Source: Epiperipatus broadwayi (Eukaryota > Onychophora > Udeonychophora > Euonychophora > Peripatidae). Taken from it: DNA of 64,000 bases. The first letter of the stretch is position 1, and every line of letters starts with the position of its first letter. Under the pieces are notes generated by a model. That model made no database searches and was not told the DNA's origin. It saw only the letters and a program-made list of their open reading frames with translations. The position numbers and the translations under genes were made by a program. The stretch is from positions 5,646,492-5,710,491 of the forward strand of contig JAQFVV010012441.1 in assembly GCA_028023455.1 (NCBI GenBank), written 5' to 3'. This document shows, piece after piece, positions 11,327-26,939 of this stretch.

Positions 11327-12977
11327 TGTAATGTTAGTAAGAAATATATGTTACAAAACAAACATATATACTAGTGTTACATAATTATAATTTAAAAATA
11401 AATTATTAATAAAAATAAAAGTAGAAAGTATAATATGTTTTACAGTAGTTTTTTTGTTTAATACATAGTTTTGTAAAAATAAATATTGTGTTATATTTTC
11501 TTATAAATTAGAATAAAGTTTAGTATTAACAGGGCTGGGGGATAATCTAAAGTCAAAAGATTTTAAAAAAAAATTATTTTTAAAAATAAGTAATATGAAC
11601 AATATGAATAAAATTTTGTTTGTAAAAGATAACTTATGCAAACATAATTGGTTTTAAAAGATTACTGACTTATAAAGAAAAAGTAAAACTAACAATTGAA
11701 TTAATTAAACAACTGTGTAAAATATGGGTGAGATAGTAGATTAATCTAAGGAAATGATTAGGTAATGTGGAATGTAAAATCAATTAGATAAAATATAAAT
11801 ATAAATTGTAATTAAAACAGACTCAAGTTAAAAACCAAAATTTAAAAATAATAATAAGAAATTAAAACAATGGGATAAAAAATATATAAAGCCACTATGT
11901 CTGTTATTAGTCAGTCAGGATCCCTATTACTAATATTGCTATACTGTCAGGTTTGTATTATTCATTCACTTCAGTGTCTAGCTATACAGAATGCAATAGA
12001 ATGCAGATTTAGAGTTTTGGATAATTTTAAATATCATAACAAACCAGTCATTACTTTTGCAGTCTACTTAATGCAGAAGCTGTATAAGCCATAGAAGTAT
12101 TTGGTAGGGCTTTATGTCATCAAAATCATCAACTATCCCACCTGAATTGTTTCCTGAAACCAATGTCTAGATTATGAAGTAGAAGCTGTCACATACTCAC
12201 ACACACATACTCTCTCTATCTCTCATTATTCGACAGAAATTTGGAAGGAAAGCCATGAAGATTTGATGAAAACCAAAAAACCAACCAGTTGAATTGACAA
12301 TCATGAAAACATAGTTAAAGACACTTTGATACTTGTCTATAGATACTTGTCTATAGATACTTTATATTTATTTTAAGTGAACTTTAATTAACAAAGAACT
12401 ATTATAAAATTTAGCCTGAAACTAATCATTAATCATTTATATTTCTTTATGTAAAATATTATATTGTTATATTATATTATATTAGATTTGTTTGTGCTTG
12501 AATAAATATTAATGTTTGCTTAATTATTTTGTCTGTTTTCTCTCTCTTTTTCTTGTCACTGCAACACCAGTAAATTAGTGTATAGTTATTTATGTGTTAA
12601 GTGAATTTGCTGGATCATGAGACAGAGTACGAGTTAGTCATAAAATATGTCAAGCACTGGATTGTGTGCCTGTCATCTGAAGTATACTGACTATATAACA
12701 TAAGATTGGCTGGCACCTGAGTTTGATAATCAAAACAAATAAAATGCTTTTGATGTCAGGGTTTGTTCCAGCAGTTGAGGTGGACCATGGTCAACAAATA
12801 TGATCATATTATGCTTTGTATAGCTTGATCTGACTATGGATATAATTGATACCTATGCTATTAAATGTAGTCTTCCATCTGCTTGAAGGACCAGTCTAGC
12901 CCTGTGTTTTTTTTAAATTATTATAAAGGGGATTTAAACTTAGTAAGAATAACCTTCATATCTGGGGACCCAGTTCA
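11327..12977 (+). repeat. 3' LTR of the 6.3-13.0 kb element
   Basis: Begins TGTAATGTTAG and ends CCAGTTCA, followed by the ATATA target duplication. It lacks the fold-back insertion of the 5' LTR. It contains a small tandem duplication of about 16 bp near 12,330-12,360 (ACTTGTCTATAGAT twice). Confidence 0.75.
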
Positions 12978-12982
12978 ATATA

Positions 12983-13874
12983 TGATGTCCATTGATAAAA
13001 ATACTGTGATAACAATGAAAATAGAAATATAGCACTTTTATATTTTTAAATGTAAAATATTAATTGTCTAAAGTGCCTATCATGTGTAAGTTTACATTTG
13101 TAATAAATAATGTTAAGATTATCAATATATTATGCAGATAAAAGATTTAATTGTAAAAAGAAAATGTTCAGGTATAGAAGAAAGTTTAACAAAGGACTCA
13201 CTCTTTCAAAATTGAAAGGAAGATGTTCACCTAAATAGGTTAATATAACTCAAAGTAACCAATTGATACTATTTTTATATAAGTAGATCAATGAACGTTT
13301 TATAAATGAATAAATAAATAAATGAAATATATATATTTTATTCATTCTGAAATTGTTTCACTTGGAAAGTTTAGAGTAAATCGTAAGAAATAATACTTTT
13401 CTATAAAACTAATGCTACATTATCTGAGAATTAGGCAATATTTAAAATATAATACATTTGATGAAATGATCTCTCATTATACAATGAGTATATTTAGAGA
13501 TCGGATTACATACTACACAAGTGTATATAACTTATATCAACTGATCAGTTTAACATATAAAATTCCTGACTTTCGAGATGCTAGCCAAAATGAAAATAAA
13601 ACACTTGGGGGATATTTTTTTCAATAATGTAAAAATTAAAATAAAATTGAAGACTCGTTTTTCCAAGCATCAACTCTTACTGCATCATCTTCAGTGATAT
13701 TTCAGTAAAACCAGAAGATGTAGCATCCATATAAATCTTTTTTTTTTCACATTAAAGCTAAGTTATTTGCCGCTTTTATTTATTTTAAATCATTATCTAT
13801 CTTGTAAAATTATATATTAAATGTATATGTCATTTTCTGTTTAGTGATATATGATATTTCTATCTCAATTATTA
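12983..13874. other. A+T-rich non-coding stretch
   Basis: A 71-codon open frame lies at 13,412-13,627 on the plus strand, but it has the base composition of its surroundings and no recognisable motif. It is treated as chance. Confidence 0.45.
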
Positions 13875-13899
13875 GTTGTTGTTGTTGTTGTTGTTGTTG

Positions 13900-13960
<61 letters not shown>
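13875..13960. repeat. TTG then TTA trinucleotide microsatellite
   Basis: About nine TTG repeats pass directly into about nineteen TTA repeats, followed by a T-rich run to about 14,000. Confidence 0.95.
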
Positions 13961-13961
<1 letters not shown>

Positions 13962-14049
13962 TTTTTTTTTTTTATTTTTTTTCCCAATTTTCTATTTTAT
14001 CTCCTACTTTTTTTTTCTAAAATAAATAAAAAATAAATAAATAATAAAA

Positions 14050-16980
<2,931 letters not shown>

Positions 16981-16987
16981 TATATGC

Positions 16988-17004
16988 ACGTGTGTGTGTG
17001 TGTA
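16988..17004. repeat. Short GT microsatellite
   Basis: GTGTGTGTGTGTGTG-type run of about 16 bp preceded by ACACACC. Confidence 0.8.
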
Positions 17005-17545
17005 TAATTTTAACATCTTTTAAAAATTGAAAGTTATTTGAATCACATGATGTTTTAAGTTAAGTTTAAAAAAAAAAATAAAAAATAAAATAAATGATTT
17101 TATTACAAAAAGACTTAATAGAAGTGGAAAGTATTTCATACAATGGGATATAGGCCAGATAAAGGAGACAAGCCATTACTGAAGTTATATATGTGTCTTA
17201 TTTCCAAATCTGGGGGAACAATCAAATGAAATAGTTACAATTTAACACATTTAAGCACCTATGTGGTGGCAAGAAGGACTTTAGAAGTAAAATTAATATG
17301 GAGCATTAATTAAAAAAAACTACAGTGAAATCCATCATGAAACTCATGAGATGCACCCCAGGGGTATGAGAAGGATATATAAAAAAGAATGAGGCATTGT
17401 TATATACAGGAGCAGCTTATATTTTTAAAAAGTTATTTGGGTGTATTTTGTAGAAATTATTAGTAGAAAAATATTATTTATTGAGATTAATAGAAGTCAT
17501 TTATTGAAAGACGATATAAGAAGACTCAGCTTTATAAAATGTGTA

Positions 17546-17772
17546 CAGTATCTGTGGCCATGTGTTAGTAGTCTGCTGTCCACATCCCCATGGTCATCAG
17601 GTAGAGGGCACCCAGAAGTCCCATCCCTCATCGGGAACCACCAACCTCCTGTTTTCACCATTCCAATCCCTATATCCAAAAAATCATTCAATAGTCTGAT
17701 AAGAAGGAATTCTGAAGACATCCATCATCCAGCTGATAATGTTTTAGATCATTCTTTAAATCATGTAACTCT
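17546..17772 (+). CDS. Possible host exon, function unknown
   Basis: The open frame 17,441-17,807 contains a stretch of roughly 75 codons, from about 17,546 to 17,772, that is less A/T-biased than its surroundings. It uses ordinary amino acids, including Pro, Gly, His and Trp, with strings such as SPWSSGRGHPEVPSLIGNHQ and RRNSEDIHHPADNVLDHSLN. The upstream part of the frame is Ile/Lys-rich like random sequence here. An AG at 17,548 (GTGTACAG) could be a weak acceptor and CAT/GTAACT near 17,762 a weak donor, but the polypyrimidine tract is poor. The reverse strand is also open at 17,497-17,721, which weakens the case. It may instead be part of a repeat. No neighbouring exon is visible in the window. 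Confidence 0.3.
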
Positions 17773-17809
17773 AATTAATTACATATATTTTATATTTACA
17801 CAGTTTTAA

Positions 17810-19015
17810 CCTGCTAAATCTTATATAATATTTTATATGTTGAGGTTTTACTGGCTTTAAATATTTGATGCAACAATTGTTAATTTTTTTGTATTTTATC
17901 TTTATTTATTTTCACTTGAATGATGGAGGGAGTTAAAATAAAATATACAGTTGTTTACACTTCCCCACTCTCAATGTTCCCTGAAATGATGTGAGTTTGG
18001 AAAGATGCCCAGTTTTAAAACTGAACTGTACTAAAATAAATTGTAAATAGATTTCTTTCTTATCACCATATTCCACCCATCATGTCAAGTAAAATTTTAT
18101 AATTACATTTTTGAAAAACCCTATTTTCTTTTACTGAAAGATGGTGAGTGCTTAGAATTTAATTAGATATATAATATTTAGACATGTTTGCCTATTATGA
18201 TTAATCTAAATGTCAATTTATATTTAAATTTATGTGTAAAGAAGATATATATGTAGTGTAAAGAAACTATATATGTAAATGTATTATACCGATCACCATA
18301 ACTCACAAGGTAGAATAAAGATGATCCCATTTATAGTTCAATTTTATATTTTACGAACAGAAAAATAAATTTAATGAATCCCACAGTGTTATAATCAAGG
18401 ATCTATCACATGAAAGCAATATTGTACTATTATCTAAATATATGTACTGCCTTACATATAAATGCTATATGATATGTAAATTAAAACACTCATTGTATAT
18501 AGGTAATGTAAACATGCTGCAAGCTATCAGTCACATTATGAGTGATAATACCCTTCATATATTTTATATTATGATATTAAAGACTTTAAGTTAAGATTTA
18601 TTAATGAATATTATTTATGAGTGGGTGACAAGTCTATCTTTATTCTTCGTAATTATTCAGGGAGACTTTAGTTAATAAAATATCGCACGTAACAGTATAG
18701 GGCATTGTTCCAGTTATTTTGTGCATTACACTTTAAAAAAATCACAATTTCCATCAAAAATTAAGAAATATGTAAGCAAAAATTTTAAAAATTTGTCAGC
18801 ATAATCTTGTGACCAAAAATTCAAATTACTATGACAATCAAATATGAAAAATAAAAAAATGTGTATGTATTATTACTATATGACCAACAAATTTTAGCAT
18901 AATTGCTGACCAAAATAAAACAAAAGTCAAATATCAATAGAAATCTAAATGTCAAGCATACTAATAATTACAAACTGAACAGAAAAAAAAATAACAAAAA
19001 TTAATACTTCTGAAA
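17810..19015. other. A+T-rich non-coding stretch
   Basis: No gene, repeat boundary or RNA gene is recognisable. Confidence 0.5.
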
Positions 19016-19099
19016 GAAACATTTTTTTAGCAATTATTAGTCAACAGCAAATATATCAATAAAAAAATAAATTAACCAGCAAAAAGATTAATAAACTAA

Positions 19100-19990
19100 C
19101 TTACCCCTCCCTCCCCAACTAATATTATCAAAACATAAGTCAAGAATAAGAATTATAAAAACATATTTAATTATCTGAAAGTTTGCCATATCATTACACA
19201 TGGTCAAATATGTGGGGAATAATATAATGGAGGTAAAAATTGAAAGAGATAACTCCCACATTTTCAGAGCTTCATTTTAAACCTCGATGATCAAACTTTT
19301 TATTTTAAGACAGTAATAAAAAGAATGTTGAAAAATAACACCCTTTATTTATTTAACTGACTAACCACTCCCACATTTATACAACTATTAATAGACTAAT
19401 CAATGAAAGAATAAACGTACTAATGACTGTAGAATAGAATTTGAAAAAAAAAATCTATAAAAATTGTTAAGCGTTGGTGGCCTAGTGGTTAGCTTGGCTT
19501 CCTTCTGGTTCACTTCCCGGCCAACGCATTTGACACATGCAAAAAAAAAAGTATTTATTACTTGGTGTCCATCAATAAATAGATATGTTATCTCTAATTC
19601 TCACTTATTAAAACAGTATGGCTATCATTAAATTTAAAGAAAAAAAATGAATTAAAACTTTTGCTCAGGAGAGGGTAAATTTAAAAAACAATAATTTAAG
19701 AATTATTTGGCCAAAAAAAAACCCAAATTATTATTATCAAAAACGTAAATCACGAATAAATAGAAAATGATAAAAACATTTACAATATTACTTGAAATCA
19801 TCTAAAGTCATTTTCCATGGTCAACCACCTGCAGAATAATAAAATGGAGATGTAAATAAAGAATCAACAAGTCATTATCAGGGATTAACCTTTGACATGA
19901 ATGATTTGGTCAAACTCTATTTTAGAAAATAAAAAAATTAATTGGGGGAAAAAAGTGGGAAAAAAGTGTGGCACCACTTATTCATTTATC
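19100..19990. repeat. Two diverged ~610-bp units in the left palindrome arm
   Basis: Sequence around 19,134 (CATAAGTCAAGAATAAGAAT) recurs in diverged form at 19,744 (CGTAAATCACGAATAAATAG), with matching order downstream (CATGGTCAAATATGTGGGG versus CATGGTCAACCACCTGCAG). The SINE at 19,471 lies between the units. Confidence 0.6.
19471..19550 (+). repeat. tRNA-derived SINE with deleted middle
   Basis: GCGTTGG at 19,471 and CCAACGC at 19,521-19,527 pair as a tRNA acceptor stem. Between them lie an A-box-like TGGCCTAGTGGTTAGC and a B-box-like GGTTCACTTCCC, followed by a short tail and an A10 run. At 57 nt it is too short for a tRNA because the anticodon region is missing. It is inserted between two units of the left palindrome arm. 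Confidence 0.7.
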
Positions 19991-19994
19991 TACT

Positions 19995-21735
19995 TAGACA
20001 ACGATAACTATTAGATGTCTATCAACCTAATAATAATCTAATGATTTATCTTTTACTTGTCTCTATCTAATATATTAATTTATTCATTATTTACCAAACT
20101 CTTTATCAGTTTATGAAGAGACCTATCTAATTCTCTTTTACCAATCTATCTGCATTCTCATTTATTTACTATCTTTCTAAATGTTTATTTATCTATCTAT
20201 TAGTATCTCTGTTTTAGTTATTTATTTATTCGGTTTTATACTTATTTATTTATCAATCTATGTATTCTTTTTCTGCCTACATGTCTATTTGTGTGATTTT
20301 CTATTTATTCATTTATTTATGCATCTGGCCATATAATATTTACTAGTTAATTACCCATCCACTACATATCTATTTGCTTATCTATCTACCCTGTACATAT
20401 CTACCTATCGGTCTCTATTTATATGTCCATCTGGTTTTCTACCTATCTGTCTAGTAATCTACTATATATTTATTTATGCATCTAGCCAAACATCTAACTA
20501 TTTATCCAAGCATCCATCGTCAATCTATCTTTATCTGTCTACCTATCTACATTTATCTGCCTATCTATATATCTATTTATCTACTTATCTAATTATCTAT
20601 CTGGTTTTCTAACTATTTATTTATTTATATATCCAACCAACAATTCCCCCATGTATCCCACATTCATATGTCTATTTACTTACATAATATCTAACTATCT
20701 ACTTATCTGGACATATCTTTGCTTGTTTCTCTATCCATTTATATATCTGTATACCCTATATTTTTATCTATCTTTTTATTGAAGCAAGCAAAACTCACTA
20801 TACGTATGCCACACACAGCAAGCTAGAGTAATCAATGGATGCCATAAGGCTTGTGCATAAAATCCCCATCTAGTGCCTACTCACCCAATATCTCCAGACT
20901 AGGTTTCTGGCTTGTGGCCTTCATCAGTGAGGAGCCTTGGATCTGAGAGCACTGCATCTAGATCTTAGGATCAAATGCAACCCTCCAGCAACCACCTTTT
21001 ATCTCCATTTAACTACAAAACTATGAGTCTTAAACTGAAACCACTTTAATGTTTCCAGTTCAAGACCATCAGCTTATATAGTTATATGGGTCTGAACTCA
21101 GTTCAGTTCCCAAACATTTTGGTGTCTTTGGTTCTTTAATAACCATAGCCACCAATATCCTATTAGGAAGGATTGGTTTATTGGTTATCTTTTAATTTAT
21201 GCATCTATCTATTTATCTATTCTATCTATCTATATCCAACAACTTTATATTTATTTATGTACTTATATGTCCATTTATCTGTCTATCTTCTTATTTAATC
21301 TTTTATTTCTCCTCTGCAAATATGTATCTACCTATTGATTTTTCTCTTTAACTATCTATCTGACATTCTATCTATCTACAAATTTACTCAATTGCATTTA
21401 ACTATCTATGTATTGCTTTAAACTATCATCAATTTATCCATATATTTATAGTAATACAATTCATTTATCCACCCATTCTATTATTTTATGAATCTACTTA
21501 CTTATCTTTCTAAGTATTCGTACATCTATCCATTTTTATGCATTCATCAATAAATATCTCTATCTACCTCTTTGTTAATGTATTCAATGATCAATATTTC
21601 CTTTCATCTATTTATATGACTATTATTTTTACCTCAATCAATTAATTCATTTATCCACCTTCTTACCTATTCCAACTATAGTTTTTGTTTTTTATCTATT
21701 TATATTTTATTTATCTATCCAACTATTAACTTATG
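19995..21735. repeat. Degenerate TATC (GATA complement) array
   Basis: Dense TATC, TATT and CTAT words over about 1.7 kb with few perfect runs, interrupted by the insertion at 20,775-21,180. It is the inverted counterpart of 21,740-23,770. Confidence 0.85.
20813..21180. repeat. Family A arm with extended, non-palindromic flank
   Basis: 20,813-20,945 matches the left arm and centre of the fold-backs at 524 and 32,395. The palindrome does not follow; about 230 bp of less A/T-rich sequence continues to about 21,180, where the TATC array resumes. This looks like the parent from which the palindromic copies derive. On the minus strand the core reads TGATGAAGGCCACAAGCC, a motif common near the 3' ends of Penelope-like elements (inference). 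Confidence 0.6.
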
Positions 21736-21920
21736 TAAATAGATAAAATATATAGGAGATAGATAAATAAATAGTCAGATAAAAAATAAATGAATAGTTA
21801 AATATGTAGGTAGATAGAACACTAGTTAAAGCACTATATATGGTAAATAGTTAAATAGAGGTATAGATAGAAAAATACACAAAACAAGCATATATATAAT
21901 AAATAAAATATCCGTTAATT

Positions 21921-22291
21921 AAAAACAATATTGTAATTACAGTTGAAATATTATTTTTAACGGTTTATAAACAATTACAAATAATCTTAAAATCCGCAAA
22001 GTACTTTCGGTTACTTTCTAACCTGCCTCAACTGCCATTAAATTCAAAAACAGTTGAGGCAGGTTAAAAACAATATTGTAATTATAGTTGAAATATTATT
22101 TTTAACGGTTTATAAACAATTACAAATAATCTTAAAATCCGCAGAAGTACTTTCGGTTACTTTCTAACCTGCCTCAACTGCCATTAAATTCAAAAACAGT
22201 TGAGGCAGGTTAGAAAGTAACCGAAAGTACTTCTGCGGATTTTAAGATTGTTTGTAATTGTTTATAAACCGTTAAAAATATTATTTCAATT

Positions 22292-22293
<2 letters not shown>
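21921..22293. repeat. Near-perfect hairpin with a partial duplicate of its left arm
   Basis: The order is: left arm 21,921-22,035; loop; short piece of right arm 22,051-22,065; left arm again 22,066-22,180; 16-bp loop; full right arm 22,197-22,293. Arms share TTGAGGCAGGTT and CGGATTTTAAGAT. The two left arms are almost identical, so the event is recent compared with the surrounding array. The sequence resembles the 3' flank of the Penelope fragment at 60,480-60,600. Confidence 0.85.
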
Positions 22294-22332
<39 letters not shown>

Positions 22333-23335
22333 GAATTGATTAATAGTTAAATAATAAATAGGTAAATGACTGAATAGAAAGATTGAACAATAGATTAATC
22401 AATAAAATAAATGAATAACAGATAGATAGACAGGTAAATAAATAGATAGTTAGGTAAATGGATGCTTATATAAAGCAATGGGTGAATAGATAAAAGATAT
22501 AAAGGGAGATATATGGATAAATTGATGGATGTTTAAAGCAATAGATAGATGCATAAATGGTTAGATTAATACATAGATGAAAAGTCAGAGATACTAAAGA
22601 AAATAAATCAATAGGGTCATATATACATAGGGAAAAAATGGAGAATGAGCAGATGTATAGATAAATTCATGGATGAATAAATTGATAGATAAACAAACAG
22701 AAACAGGTAAATAGATAGTATGATAGAAACATAGATATTTAGATAAATAGATAGGTACATATATAGATGTGATAGATACACAAGTAAAAGATGGTCAAAT
22801 TACTATAGTGATAAACATGCATGCAGGTAGATAAGCAGATGGTTCACTAGATCATTAAATTGATGGTTGAATGCATAAAAATAGATTAAAAAACAGATAA
22901 ATAGATAGTTAGATAAATTGGATGGATAGATAGATGGTTAAAACCAGATAGATCGATAAACATATAGATGGATAGGCATATAGGAGATTGAGATAGGCAT
23001 ATAAATAGATAGTGGATGGGTGGTTGGTTAGATAGTTATACATATGTATTCATGCATAAATAAATACATAGTACAACACCTGATAGAAAACTAGATGAAT
23101 AAATAGATAGACAAAACAAAGGCATGTAATGGTTAGATAGATAAATAAATTAATAGGTGGTTGGATAGATAGTTAAGTGGATGGCTGGATTCATAAATAA
23201 TTGATATTAAAAATGTGATATATTTGTGAATAGATAGAGAGTAGATAGATAGATAGGCATGTAGTGGATAGATAAATGGATAAATATGTAATAATGGTTA
23301 ATTGAATAAATAAGTGTATAGCTGAATGCATAAAA

Positions 23336-23466
<131 letters not shown>

Positions 23467-23764
23467 CTGAATAAATTGTTGGCTAAGTAGATAAATGGAT
23501 GATTAGATGCATAAAAAAATTATTTAAGTACAAAACCAAAAGAATCTCTAACTAGGACAGAGAGACTGGTAAATAGATATATAAACAGAGAAAGAGTAAA
23601 TAAATAAGCATAAAAAAAGACTGATAATGGGAGATTGATGTTCTTTCTTAGAAAACAGATAAATAGATAAGTAAATAATATTGATAAATAATGAATAAGA
23701 AAATGTTAAAACATTTAACAACTAATAAATAGATAAGTAAAAGATAGAATGATAGATAATTAAT

Positions 23765-24800
23765 TACATGTGAGTGACTAGCAGTTAAATGAATGAACGG
23801 TATATTTTTTTTCTCCTGCTTTTTATTAATTATTTAAAAAGAGAGTTTATCCAAATCATTGAGATCAAAAGTGAAACCCTGAGAATGTCCAGTTGACACT
23901 TATATTTACCTGTTTTTTTTTTTAATTTTGCATATATTTGGCCATGGAAAAATGACTGCACGTTTTCAGGTAATATGTATATATATATATTTGTAAATGT
24001 TTTTATCATTTTATTTTTATTAGTGATTTACTTGGTTCTAAGATAATATATATATATATATTGGGCCAAATGTTTCTTCTTGTTTTTTTTAATTTTTTTA
24101 TCTCCAGTGCAAAAGTTTTTTTTTAAGTTTAATGACATCCACATTGTCTGGATATGGGAGAATTACAAATGACATATCTATTTATTGATGAATATCAAGT
24201 AATAAATATCATTTGAGAAAATATTTTTAATTAAATTCTATTTTATAGTCATAAGTATGTTTATCTTTCAAAGATTAGTCTATTAAAATTTGTATGAATG
24301 TGTGGGTAACTAGGCAGTTAAATAAATAAATAATGTTATTTTTTAATTTTTTAATTGCTGCCTTAAATTAAAGAGTGTGATCAAGTCATTGAGGTTACAA
24401 ATGACGCTCTTATAATGTACCATTCATCTCTTTCAAATTTTACCTGGATTTTATTATTCTTCACATGTTTGCCATGGGAAATGACTTTTCAAGTTTTCAA
24501 TAATAAAATATATATTTTTATAATTTTATTTTTTATTTGTGACACATGTTTCAATAATACTAATTTGTTTTTTGTTGGTGGGGGGGGGGGTAGTCTTAAC
24601 TTTTTCACTGGTGAATTTATTTTTCCATTGATATATTTACTATTTACTAATATTTGCTAAAAGTTGTTTATGAAATTTTGATTTTTGCTATTTTTTCCTT
24701 TTCATTTTTTCACTATTAATATACTTTATATTTTAATATCTAGAGATACTGGATTTTTTTTTTTGGGGAGGGGGGGAGATAATTATGCTAATATTTGCAT
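23765..24800. repeat. Two diverged ~530-bp units in the right palindrome arm
   Basis: TCATTGAGATCAAAAGTGAA at 23,857 and TCATTGAGGTTACAAATGAC at 24,388 are 531 bp apart, and GCCATGG landmarks at 23,942 and 24,471 are 529 bp apart. They mirror the ~610-bp units on the left, which differ in length partly through the SINE. Confidence 0.6.
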
Positions 24801-26935
24801 CGTCATTTACTAATAATACATGCAAAAGTTTGATTATTGGGTACTTTATTGGTGTTGTAATTTGACCTTTTTTTAAAAAAATTTCTAATTTGTTTCTTTT
24901 AATTTTAGATGGAGGTTGCGATTTTTTATTTGTAATGAACAAAATAGATGGAAAACATGCCATAACTGGAAAACGTGTAGTCCACTATGTGCCTTCTTTT
25001 ATCGCTTTGTTGGGTTAACATTGTTTTGAGGTTTTTCCTTAGAAATCAAAATGGAGAAGATCACTTTTTAAACTAGAACCAATTATTCTTTCTTAGGATG
25101 TTACATAATAATGCTTTTCATTGATAAAGTTATTTTTGTACTAATAATAATTTGTTATAAAAATAACAAAACATTTGTGAAACTTTATAAAACTCTAATG
25201 ATGATAAACGCCATTATTCAATATTTCTATTTATTAATTATTAGTAATAATAATTACTTTTATTATATATATATAAACTCTAGAATGAACACCTCAATGA
25301 TCGAAATATCAATATAGTCTCAAATAAACCTTATAGTAAACAAAATGCTGATACATATTTGGAATTTTATCATAGTACATTTAATCTAGTTTTTTATTAC
25401 ATTTATTTTATATGATATTATATATAAACAAGGGAAAGACATGAGATCTAAAACAAAATATCTGAATGAGAGAAAAAACAAATATTGCTCACATAATATG
25501 ACAGAGTTAAGAGAATACTGGACATTGCTAGAGTAGTTAAAGTTTTAAAATACATCCCAAGAGTTTGTTAAATACTTAAAAAGAAACCACATATGATGTT
25601 GAGGAATTAAACAAGAAGTTTTGCTGTATTATAGATAGCAAAAAGACTCGTTTAAATTTGAAGCGACCATCATTCTACAGTAAATCAATCGAAATGGTGA
25701 TAACGATGATATTCTGAAAAGATTACCATACATGTAAATCAGGAATAAATTAAAATTTAAACAATATATAAATTTAATTATCATAAGATGAATAAATGAT
25801 ATTAATATTATATATGTTTGACTAAAATTTAAATAATGAAATACATAAAAACAAAAACTGAAGAAATGTAAATATATTGAGATAGATTGCCTACTTCATT
25901 TTACATTTTCAAAAATAAAAGTAATTGGGAATAAATATTTGGATTCAGGTTTTACAAATTAGATTAGTTTTTTTTTTTTTCAGTTAATTTTGGTTACTAT
26001 TATAGCCACACTCGTGCATTTATAAAGGTATATGCCCTTAAAATAAAATACAGTCAATTTTAAATTTAGTTTTATGAAGAAATCTTATTTGTTTCAAATA
26101 AATTTATTTGTTTTAAATAGTTATGTTATAATATAATAAAAGGATTCCTTTTTTTTTTAAATAAAAAGATAAATTATTTTATCTCAATAATAAGGGAAAT
26201 TCTTTAAAAAACAGATTTATTTTATTAAGCTATGTTTCATGTTTTGCAAATTTTTAAAATTTCAGTGCAAATATATTTTTGGGGATTAAGATAGATCGCT
26301 GTTATCTGTAAGCATGTTGTTTACTTATCTATAAAATTCTGTAAATGTGTGTGATTAAAAAAATAATTGTTGACTTGTTTAATTATAAAAGAAAAATGTG
26401 TTTGCCAAGTTGGTGACTATAAATGGGCAGAACCAGAAAATAATTTTGTCTTTGGTCTTGGATTTTTGTCTGTGCACAGCTTTTACCTGGAACATCTTTT
26501 TTTTGTTATCATGAATTTCAAGGTGCCACTATGTTGTTGAACTAATTAGCATGGGCTAGTAACTGCCATTAATAACTTCATTCTGGGTATAGATCCCTTA
26601 ACAAATGTCTAACGTCGATTGCTGTATTAAATCCAATATTATGCCAACCAGTTTTACATATATAATATTGCAGTTAAAACAGATGCACTTCTTAATAGTC
26701 AAAATTTTAAGAGAAACCCTCTCTTAAAACATGAACACCCATTTGCAAGTAATATTTTAAACCCATCAGCAAAAATTATTTCATTAGTGAACTATTAAAG
26801 AGCTCACCAACAGCTCTATAAGAAAATGTATGTACATAAATATAATTATACTTTTATGCAGAAGCAATCTGTTGTCATCATATTTTGGATTTAAGGTAAC
26901 CAGTTTATTTTCTTTATGAACAATTTAATACACTA
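24801..26935. other. A+T-rich non-coding stretch
   Basis: Short open frames here have random composition. A T14 run lies near 25,970. No gene is supported. Confidence 0.5.
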
Positions 26936-26939
26936 TTAA

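Larger units (their letters stand above)
6317..12982 (+). mobile_element. Non-autonomous LTR retrotransposon, complete with TSD
   Basis: Two related direct repeats (6,322-8,345 and 11,327-12,977) flank a 2.98-kb interior. The bases ATATA flank the unit on both sides (6,317-6,321 and 12,978-12,982), fitting a 5-bp target duplication, although the sequence is low in complexity. The 3' copy begins TGTAATG and both copies end GTTCA. A tRNA-Lys-like primer-binding site starts two bases after the 5' LTR. There is no gag, protease, reverse transcriptase or integrase frame, so the copy depended on enzymes from elsewhere. Many substitutions between the LTRs point to an old insertion. No clear polypurine tract was seen before the 3' LTR. 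Confidence 0.75.

Noticed and set aside
13851-14036. Val/Ile-run open frame
   Set aside because: It is a read-through of the TTG/TTA tract.
19471-19527. Functional tRNA gene
   Set aside because: The acceptor stem and A/B boxes are visible but the anticodon arm is missing and length is only 57 nt; this is a SINE.
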